Below are positions 1-6,591 of a stretch of 64,000 nucleotides of DNA, one piece after another. A model generated the notes under the pieces. It was given only the letters and a program-made list of their open reading frames with translations. It searched no databases and was not told the origin of the DNA. This DNA is from SAT2750 sp964476375. GTDB taxonomy: Bacteria; Planctomycetota; Planctomycetia; Pirellulales; Pirellulaceae. Numbering within the stretch: position 1 is the stretch's first letter; each line of letters opens with the position of its first letter. The DNA lies in NCBI GenBank assembly GCA_964476375.1, contig CAYYZW010000053.1, positions 1 to 64,000 of the forward strand, written 5' to 3'. Position numbers and translations under genes: made by a program.

Positions 1-1179
1 TTCCGGGTTGCTCGCCACGGTATCGTCGCGCATGTCATCCACCGGTTCGATCAGGCCGACCCCCAGGGCCCGTTTCCAGAGCCGGTTGGCGATCGTTTTG
101 GCAAATCGAGGATTCCTGGATGCCACCAGCCAATCGGCAAAGGCGGTCCGCGGTGAATCTCCTGTTTTGTATGACGGCTTGTCACCGAAGAGTACGTTTG
201 GCTGGACAAGTTCCCCCGGCTTGGCGTCCGCGTAGGCGTAGTCATGGGGAAACTTGAGGCGGGCGTTGACCTGCTCGAAGACCTGTTCCCGGTTAATCCT
301 CTCGATCTGTCGCAAACGGTTCAGCGCGGCCCCGGTCACCTTTTCCTGCGCCTTGGTCGATTCATCGAGCTTGAAACGGCTTCGTGGAAGGATGGTCCGT
401 ACGCCGGCCTCGAATGCTGCCAGCTCGTAAAATTCCTTCTGTGTCCAGTTGTCGAACGGGTGGTCATGGCACTGGGCGCAGCCAATCCGGGTACCCAGGA
501 AGACACGGACCGTGTTGTTGAGATTGTCCAGCGGCATTCCCCGGTCGCGGAGCTTGTAACCGACCGCCGGAGTGGCCCAGGCCTTGCCCTGGGCTGTCAG
601 CATGGCATGAACCATGCGGTCATAGGGTGTATTTCTGCGGAGTTGCCCCTTGAGCCAGTCCGCGTAAGGACGCAGGTAGGTCACGTTGGTCGGTTTATCC
701 AGGATCCGCAGGATGTCCGCCCAGTAGTTGAAGAAGTGGCTGGCATAACCTGGCTGGTTAAGCAGGTAGTCAATCAGGATTTCCCGCTTGTCTTCTCGAG
801 AGGCTTCGAAGAATGCAAAGGTCTCCCGGCCGGTCGGGATCGTACCGGTGATCTCCAGGTAAATCCGGCGGACAAACTGCTCGTCCGTGGAATCCGGGTT
901 GGGTTTAATTCCCTCGCTCAAGAGCCGGGTATCAATCAACTCGTCGATGCGTGCCGCCGAACGCCGCACCTGGTCCTTGGCAGCTGTATTGACCGGGGCG
1001 ACCGTGAAGTTGAGCTTGGGAGGTGTCCCCTGGTTTGGGAGCTTGCTCTTGGGTGCCTTTTTCTGGGCAGGCTTGGGAGCTGGTTTCTTGGGTTGCGCCG
1101 CGGAGATAACGCAGGTACTGATCACGGCAATCAGCAGAACTGCCAGGCCGCGGACAAGGAGGGAAGAAAACCGAACCAT
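1..1179 (-). CDS. DUF1549/DUF1553 secreted protein, C-terminus cut by window edge
   Basis: The gene reads leftward out of the window, so only the first 393 codons are present. The ATG at 1177-1179 is preceded by an AGG-type ribosome site and opens a signal peptide, then a Lys/Pro/Ala-rich linker. The DUF1549 domain follows, with the CAQCHDHPFDNW motif (CxxCH, heme-c-like). The last visible residues include NRLWKRALGVGL, the conserved start of DUF1553. The family is very common in Planctomycetota and is predicted to work in the periplasm; its reaction is not established. Unlike the island copy near 31 kb, there is no separate N-terminal cytochrome-like domain. A long open frame on the opposite strand is a shadow of this gene. 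Confidence 0.9.
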   Translation of the reverse strand, partial: MVRFSSLLVRGLAVLLIAVISTCVISAAQPKKPAPKPAQKKAPKSKLPNQGTPPKLNFTVAPVNTAAKDQVRRSAARIDELIDTRLLSEGIKPNPDSTDEQFVRRIYLEITGTIPTGRETFAFFEASREDKREILIDYLLNQPGYASHFFNYWADILRILDKPTNVTYLRPYADWLKGQLRRNTPYDRMVHAMLTAQGKAWATPAVGYKLRDRGMPLDNLNNTVRVFLGTRIGCAQCHDHPFDNWTQKEFYELAAFEAGVRTILPRSRFKLDESTKAQEKVTGAALNRLRQIERINREQVFEQVNARLKFPHDYAYADAKPGELVQPNVLFGDKPSYKTGDSPRTAFADWLVASRNPRFAKTIANRLWKRALGVGLIEPVDDMRDDTVASNPE

Positions 1180-1409
1180 TCGTCTTACCTGTGCAAGGAT
1201 GGTGGAAACTGGATCTGGCCGTCAGAAAACCCAGCGAGGACCGGCCTGGTGACTTCTTCATCTTATCCCAAATCACCTGGAAGGAAAGTCATCTTTGGCA
1301 GTTGGAACGGGTAGCAATGCCCTCAGGATAACTATGCTATTATCGCACTTGGCCTGCAAAAGAACCTGCTGGATCGAGTAGCCTGGAAAAGGAAGGGAGA
1401 GCCTGCAGC

Positions 1410-2231
1410 ATGGCGACACTGCAAGGAAAGACACTTTTTATTACCGGGGCGAGCCGGGGTATCGGCAAGGCGATTGCCCTCAGGGCGGCACGCGACGGTG
1501 CCAATATCGTGGTGGTTGCAAAAACAACCGAACCGCACCCGAAACTCCCAGGAACGATCTACACAGCGGTCGAGGAGATTGAAGCAGCTGGTGGCCGGGG
1601 ACTTGCATGTGCGACCGATATCCGCTTTGAAGACCAGGTGCAGGCAGCGGTTGCAAGTGCAGTGGAAGCATTTGGTGGTATCGATATCGTTGTCAACAAT
1701 GCCAGTGCCATTTTCCTTGCCGGTACCGCGGATACCCCGATCAAGCGGTTTGACTTGATGCACTCGATCAATGTGCGAGGGACCTTCCTGGTAACGCAGC
1801 ACTGCCTCCCGTCACTGCTGGAGGCCGATAATCCACACGTACTGAACCTCTCCCCTCCCCTCAGCATGGAGTCCCGCTGGTTTGCTCCCCATGTTGCCTA
1901 CACGATGTCGAAGTTCGGAATGAGCATGTGTGTGCTGGGCATGGCCGAAGAATTCCAAGAGCAGGGAGTGGCAGTCAACGCCCTCTGGCCGAGAACCGTG
2001 ATTGCCACCGCCGCCGTCCAGAACCTGCTGGGCGGGGATGCCATGGTTCAGCGATCCCGCAAACCGGAAATCATGGCCGATGCGGCGCATGCCATCCTGA
2101 TCCGGGATAGCCGTGAATGGAGTGGCAATTTCTTTGTCGATGACGAGGTTCTGCGTGATGAAGGGGTAACCGAACTGGATCACTACGCGGTCAATCCTGA
2201 GATGGAGCTGATGGACGATTTTTTCCTGTAA
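1410..2231 (+). CDS. SDR-family short-chain dehydrogenase/reductase
   Basis: A 273-residue cytosolic NAD(P)-dependent oxidoreductase of the classical short-chain type. The nucleotide-binding TGASRGIG sits at residues 13-20, the structural NNAS near 97-100, and the catalytic Tyr164 and Lys168 in YTMSK. The sequence most resembles the HSDL2-like group, whose bacterial substrates are poorly known; lipid or hydroxy-acyl substrates are plausible. The start is set by a GGGAG site about 10 nt upstream. It is followed after roughly 290 bp by a fatty-acid desaturase, so a lipid role fits the context but is not shown. Confidence 0.9.
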   Translation: MATLQGKTLFITGASRGIGKAIALRAARDGANIVVVAKTTEPHPKLPGTIYTAVEEIEAAGGRGLACATDIRFEDQVQAAVASAVEAFGGIDIVVNNASAIFLAGTADTPIKRFDLMHSINVRGTFLVTQHCLPSLLEADNPHVLNLSPPLSMESRWFAPHVAYTMSKFGMSMCVLGMAEEFQEQGVAVNALWPRTVIATAAVQNLLGGDAMVQRSRKPEIMADAAHAILIRDSREWSGNFFVDDEVLRDEGVTELDHYAVNPEMELMDDFFL

Positions 2232-2347
2232 GAAGTTTTTCAGGTTGTTTTGTCTTGAATTCACCGGGATCTCTGTCTGCTCGTGGTTGGCCTGCGACGA
2301 CGTGCTTCTTTCTCTTTTCTCTGCTGCAGCGACAGTTTAAGGAGAAT

Positions 2348-2452
2348 ATGGACTACCTTTACCGAAGGCAGATTCCAGGGCACACGAGATTTCTCGTCGG
2401 TTATCTGTTCTATCGATGGTTTCCTTTTCTTGGTATGAACGAACTTAGGTGA
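2348..2452 (+). CDS. Possible 34-codon leader peptide upstream of the desaturase
   Basis: A short open frame with AAGGAG three bases before its ATG. The predicted peptide is hydrophobic and aromatic, with a YLFYRWFPFLG stretch. Its TGA stop overlaps the left arm of a perfect 7-bp hairpin at 2451-2471. It lies wholly in the leader of the desaturase gene, with no other gene nearby. It could be a regulatory leader peptide or a small membrane peptide. It may equally be chance, because the ribosome-site spacing is tight and no homology can be checked here. Confidence 0.25.
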   Translation: MDYLYRRQIPGHTRFLVGYLFYRWFPFLGMNELR

Positions 2453-2526
2453 CAAGAAATAGTCTCTTGTCCAGTGTCCTTTTGGTGGTGAATTTAAGAC
2501 CGTAAGGTCGGAGTGAGATGGTTTGA
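2451..2526 (+). promoter_or_regulatory. Structured leader with start-stop element before the desaturase
   Basis: Three elements lie in order. A hairpin has arms GACAAGA (2451-2457) and TCTTGTC (2465-2471). A second small hairpin, GACC-gtaa-GGTC, spans 2498-2509. Its right arm abuts the GGAG ribosome site (2510-2513). The first ATG after that site (2518) reads ATG GTT TGA, a two-codon frame whose stop overlaps the TTG start of the desaturase at 2523. This layout suits translational control by hairpin masking or reinitiation, but that is inference. Confidence 0.4.
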
Positions 2527-3602
2527 CGACTGTGTCTAATGATACGAGTGGTGCAATCGATCCGGTTGTCACCGAGGGCCCGCGGCCGACATCGGCCAAG
2601 GAGGTGGAAGCACCGCAGAAGTACTTCTGCCCGGGGCTAACTGCCATCATGCTGCTGATCCATGTGGCAGCACTTGCGGTCTTTCTTCCCTACACTTTCA
2701 GCTGGGCGGCGGTTATTGTGGCCCTGGCCAGTTGGCAGTTGTACGGCATGTTCGGTATCACGATTGGGTACCATCGCCTGCTCACCCACCGTGGTTTTAC
2801 CTGTCCAAAATGGTGCGAGTATATCCTAGCGCTGCTGGGATCCTGCTGCCTGCAGGGTCCGCCTGGCCGCTGGGTTGGTACGCATCGTGCTCATCACCAG
2901 TTTTCCGATGATGAACTGGATCCTCATTCTCCGACAAAGAGTTTCTTCTGGAGCCATATGGGCTGGTTGTTTTACGATGTGGAGGGTTACAAGCCTGACC
3001 AGGTCTGTTCCCGGTATGCCCCGGATTTGATGCGCAATCGTTTCTACGCCTGGCTGGAGAAGGACAGGAATTACGTACTGGTGTACCTGTTCCATATTGC
3101 CATCTACTGGCTGGCTGGATTTGGTTTCGGCTGGTGGCCTGGTGGGGACATGATGGCTGGAGTTCAACTCGGGACGAGCCTGGTGGTGTGGGGGGTTTTG
3201 TTCCGAACAGTGTGGGTCTGGCATATTACCTGGTCGGTCAACTCCGTCAGCCATGTGTTTGGATACCGAAATTACAAGGATGAACCGGATGAAAGTCGAA
3301 ACAACTGGATCGTGGGCTTGCTAGCCCATGGAGAGGGCTGGCATAACAACCACCATGCGGATCCACGTAGCTCCGCCCATGGTCACCGCTGGTGGGAACT
3401 GGATGTGTCCTACCTGATGATCCGGACGATGGCAGTGCTGGGACTGGCTGGGAATGTAATCAAACCGCGGGTGATGCACCTCAAACACAACAAGGGAGCA
3501 GGAGGTACGTCGGGCAAAGAGGAACAGGTCATCCCCGAAGAAACAGGGATTCCAGCGGACGGGGAGACGAGTACGGATTCGGTTGCGCCTGAAGATTCGT
3601 AG
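2523..3602 (+). CDS. Acyl-CoA / fatty-acid Delta9-type desaturase
   Basis: A 359-residue integral-membrane di-iron desaturase that would insert a cis double bond into acyl chains. The three histidine boxes are visible: HRLLTH at 84-89, HRAHH at 121-125 and HNNHH at 274-278, separated by hydrophobic membrane segments as in stearoyl-CoA desaturases. The C-terminal tail of about 40 residues is polar and Glu/Thr/Gly-rich, and is not needed for the fold. The start is taken as TTG at 2523 because GGAG lies 9 nt upstream; the nearer ATG (2518) is out of frame and stops after two codons. The upstream leader suggests post-transcriptional regulation. Confidence 0.93.
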   Translation: MTTVSNDTSGAIDPVVTEGPRPTSAKEVEAPQKYFCPGLTAIMLLIHVAALAVFLPYTFSWAAVIVALASWQLYGMFGITIGYHRLLTHRGFTCPKWCEYILALLGSCCLQGPPGRWVGTHRAHHQFSDDELDPHSPTKSFFWSHMGWLFYDVEGYKPDQVCSRYAPDLMRNRFYAWLEKDRNYVLVYLFHIAIYWLAGFGFGWWPGGDMMAGVQLGTSLVVWGVLFRTVWVWHITWSVNSVSHVFGYRNYKDEPDESRNNWIVGLLAHGEGWHNNHHADPRSSAHGHRWWELDVSYLMIRTMAVLGLAGNVIKPRVMHLKHNKGAGGTSGKEEQVIPEETGIPADGETSTDSVAPEDS

Positions 3603-3622
3603 GCTTCCCTGGCCTGCGAAGC

Positions 3623-4948
3623 TCAATCCTCGGCGATGCAGTAAAGCCGCTTCAGGCCTCGCAGGTAGATCTCCTTCTCCACGATGGCAGCCGACGCGCT
3701 GAAGCTGTCATGGAGCTGGTTCATCGAGAGCACGCGAGGTTGCTGCTCGTGGCTGAGGACCATGGTCATGCCATCCAGGTCAGTGATGTAGATCCGGTTG
3801 GCCGCAGCGACCGGCGAGGCGTAGACGTTTCGTATGCCGCCGAGCCGGAAGGGCCCCTGCTTCTCCTCCCCGCTCTTGGCATCGATCCGCGTGAGGATAC
3901 CCTGGTAGTGACGAAGGAAGTAAATCGATTCCTTGTACAGGAGCGATGACGGTACATAGGGGGTTCCACGGATCGTTGACCAGCGAATCTTGTCACTGTC
4001 GGTGATATCCCCGCTGGCCCCCTCCAGTGCGATTGCCATCATCGCCTGCTTCTCGTAACTGCTGCCTGCAAAAACCATCCCATGGCCTGCCACGGGGGAA
4101 CAGACGATGTTGGCAGAAAGTCCTCCGCATTCCCAGATCACACGGCCTGTTGCCAGCTCGTAACTGCGAATCCGTTCCGTGCCGCTGACGACTAGTTGCG
4201 GACTGCCCGCATGCTTCACCACGATCGGGGTGGCCCAGGAGGTGACCTCGTCACGTTTGACCCGCCAGCGTTCCTTGCCTGTGTTCTTGTCCAGGGCGAC
4301 CAGAAAGGAATCTCCTTCATGGTCCCAGTTGATGAACAGGGTATCCCCGTGCAGGACCGGCGAGCTTCCCTCCCCATGGCCATGCTTGCTTTTCATGATC
4401 CCCAGGTTCTTCTTCCAGACCAGTGTTCCTTCCATGTCCAGGCAATAGATACCGTGGGATCCGAAAAAAGCGAAGACATGCTGCCCGTCCGTCACCGGAG
4501 ACTGCGAGGCGAGGCTGGCCGTGTTATGGCCCCCCTCGTGTGGGACCGTTTCCTGGAGCGTCTTTTCCCAGCGGGTTTTTCCATCCTTTCGATTGATGGA
4601 CAGGATCACGTACCGCTGCTTCTGGGTGACCGGCAGGTTGTCATGGGCTCCGGGTGCCCCACTGTAACGCGGAGGCAGCTTCATGCCGGTTGGGATGGCT
4701 GTGGTCAGAAAGACCTGGTCTTTCCAGATGATCGGCGTGGAATGTCCCCGGCCAGGTATGTCCACTCGCCAGCGTATGTTCTTGATTTCACTCCACTGGA
4801 ATGGAGGGTTGGCTTCTTCGGCAGCCCCCGTTCCGGCCGGACCGCGCCACTGGGGCCAGTAGTTCCGGGCCTTCTCCTGGGCCGTGCCAACCGTTCCCAG
4901 CAGTATTGCCAGCAGGCTGCCGACGAGGAGTTGTTGAATATGTCGCAT
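3623..4948 (-). CDS. PQQ-binding-like beta-propeller protein, exported
   Basis: A secreted protein of 441 residues with an N-terminal signal peptide ending near TVGTAQ. A planctomycete-type WPQWRGPAGTG opening follows, then repeated W-containing beta-propeller blades (for example RYVILSINRKDGKTRWEK). These are typical of PQQ-like/BamB-like propellers, often annotated as outer membrane protein assembly factor BamB-like. The ATG at 4946-4948 is preferred over one 14 codons upstream because AGGAG lies 7 nt before it and the signal peptide then starts directly. Only 4 nt separate it from the sulfatase stop, so the two are probably co-translated. Substrate and cofactor binding are not shown. Confidence 0.88.
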   Translation of the reverse strand: MRHIQQLLVGSLLAILLGTVGTAQEKARNYWPQWRGPAGTGAAEEANPPFQWSEIKNIRWRVDIPGRGHSTPIIWKDQVFLTTAIPTGMKLPPRYSGAPGAHDNLPVTQKQRYVILSINRKDGKTRWEKTLQETVPHEGGHNTASLASQSPVTDGQHVFAFFGSHGIYCLDMEGTLVWKKNLGIMKSKHGHGEGSSPVLHGDTLFINWDHEGDSFLVALDKNTGKERWRVKRDEVTSWATPIVVKHAGSPQLVVSGTERIRSYELATGRVIWECGGLSANIVCSPVAGHGMVFAGSSYEKQAMMAIALEGASGDITDSDKIRWSTIRGTPYVPSSLLYKESIYFLRHYQGILTRIDAKSGEEKQGPFRLGGIRNVYASPVAAANRIYITDLDGMTMVLSHEQQPRVLSMNQLHDSFSASAAIVEKEIYLRGLKRLYCIAED

Positions 4949-4952
4949 GGTG

Positions 4953-6503
4953 TTACTCCTGTCCTGTCCGGAGTGGAGCACTTCTTCCACTCTGCTTGTA
5001 GTGTTCCAGCTTGGTTTTCAGCTCCTGGACCATGGCGGGATGCTTGAAGTACAGGTTGGTCGTTTCCCCCGGGTCCTGTTCCAGGTGGTAAAGTTGCCCG
5101 GGGGCGTCGGCTGCCGTGTCGGGCAGGGCAAACGGCTTGAGCTGATCATTGGCGTAGGAGTTGCCACCGGATCCCTTGTGGTCGAGGTATTTCCAGGGGC
5201 CACGGCGAATTGCCAGTGCCAGGCTGATTGTCTGGTGCAGCGTGTACTGCCGGACTGCCTCTTCACCCTGGTTGCCGAGCAGGACCGGTGACAGGTCATA
5301 ACTGTCTTCCCCGGCAGCGTTGGGAAGTGGCGCGGAGACGATCGCCGCGCAGCTGGCAAACAGGTCGGTCAGGCAGGCAGTCTGGTCACTCTGGCTGCCC
5401 GCCTCGATTCGTCCTGGCCAGCGAGCGATCAGGGGGACCCGGTGACCCCCTTCCCAGTTGTCCCGTTTCATACCCCGCCAGGGCCGTGCCCCGTCATGCT
5501 GGTGATCGGCTCGCATCTGGATGGTGGTGGGTACTTCGGGACCGTTGTCACTGGTAAAGACCACCAGCGTGTTCCTGGCCACGCCCAGTTTCTTGAGCGT
5601 GCGAGTCAATTCACCCACCACGTGGTCGAGTTCCAGGATGAAGTCACCGTGAGGGCCGGCATCACTTTTTCCCTTGAAGATGTCCGCGGGGAAGGATGGC
5701 AGGTGGACTGCCTGGGTAGAGTGGAAGAGGAAGAAGGGCTGGTCCGGATGGTCCCGGACATGGTTTTCCAGGAAGGCCCGGCTTTTCTCCAGGAACAGCA
5801 GGTCGACTTCTTCCAGGTCAAAACCGGGAGCGATCATGCCGGGACGGTTGTCCCGGGAGTAGGGGTGCTTGGGCAAGGGGGCGCGGTCAACAATCCCGGT
5901 CGGCGGGACCGGGATCCGGTCTCCTTCCACGAAGGCATAGAGCCAGTCGGTCGTGGGGCAGCAGGCAGTCCCAAAGAAATGGTCAAAGCCACGGTGAATC
6001 GGTGCGTCCGGAATCGGACGGGAGTAATCAATCCGCTTGACCGCTTCCAGGCCGTTCCGGTTCAGGGGGTTTCCCTGCCTGTCAGAGAAGGTCATGCCGA
6101 CATGCCACTTGCCAATGCAGGCCGTGGCATAGCCCTGCTGGCGCAGCATCCCGGGCAGGGTGAGACGCTCCTGCTCGATCATGCAGGGCCCCCCTGCTCC
6201 GGTGAAGACACCCCGCATGCCGGTGCGAAATGCCATTCGCCCAGTGAGCAGGCTGTAGCGGGTCGGGGTGCAGACGGTCGACGGGCTGTGGGCGTCGGTC
6301 AGTCGCATCCCCTGACGTGCCAGCCGGTCGATGTGGGGTGTGGGAATTCGTGAGTCCGGGTTGTAACAGCTCACGTCCCCGTAACCAAGATCGTCAGCGA
6401 GGATCAGCAGGATGTTGGGTTTCTCATTGCCAGCGGCCGTGGCAGCCTGCTGCCAGGGGAGAAGAATGACTGCCAGGAAAAGAAGGTGAAAACCGGTTCT
6501 CAT
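4953..6503 (-). CDS. Sulfatase (arylsulfatase family), secreted
   Basis: A 516-residue formylglycine-dependent sulfatase that would cleave sulfate esters, probably from sulfated polysaccharides in the periplasm. It has a signal peptide, then the metal-binding NILLILADDLGYGDV block and the maturation motif CTPTR with Cys78, the residue converted to formylglycine. The motif is followed by SLLTGR, and later by the GKWHVG and FTSDNGPE blocks of the family. Length is normal. It is the first gene of a two-gene operon with the PQQ-like protein. No formylglycine-generating enzyme is encoded in the window. Confidence 0.95.
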   Translation of the reverse strand: MRTGFHLLFLAVILLPWQQAATAAGNEKPNILLILADDLGYGDVSCYNPDSRIPTPHIDRLARQGMRLTDAHSPSTVCTPTRYSLLTGRMAFRTGMRGVFTGAGGPCMIEQERLTLPGMLRQQGYATACIGKWHVGMTFSDRQGNPLNRNGLEAVKRIDYSRPIPDAPIHRGFDHFFGTACCPTTDWLYAFVEGDRIPVPPTGIVDRAPLPKHPYSRDNRPGMIAPGFDLEEVDLLFLEKSRAFLENHVRDHPDQPFFLFHSTQAVHLPSFPADIFKGKSDAGPHGDFILELDHVVGELTRTLKKLGVARNTLVVFTSDNGPEVPTTIQMRADHQHDGARPWRGMKRDNWEGGHRVPLIARWPGRIEAGSQSDQTACLTDLFASCAAIVSAPLPNAAGEDSYDLSPVLLGNQGEEAVRQYTLHQTISLALAIRRGPWKYLDHKGSGGNSYANDQLKPFALPDTAADAPGQLYHLEQDPGETTNLYFKHPAMVQELKTKLEHYKQSGRSAPLRTGQE

Positions 6504-6591
6504 GTATTTTCTCCAGACCGGTATTCTAAGCTCTCCTTGACCGTTGTGGTCAAGTCACCAGGGTGTAATCAAAACTGGTATTATTCACAGT

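Noticed and set aside
244..1314. Long plus-strand open frame of 356 codons
   Set aside because: It is antisense to the DUF1549/1553 gene, whose minus-strand translation shows a signal peptide, CxxCH and NRLW motifs.
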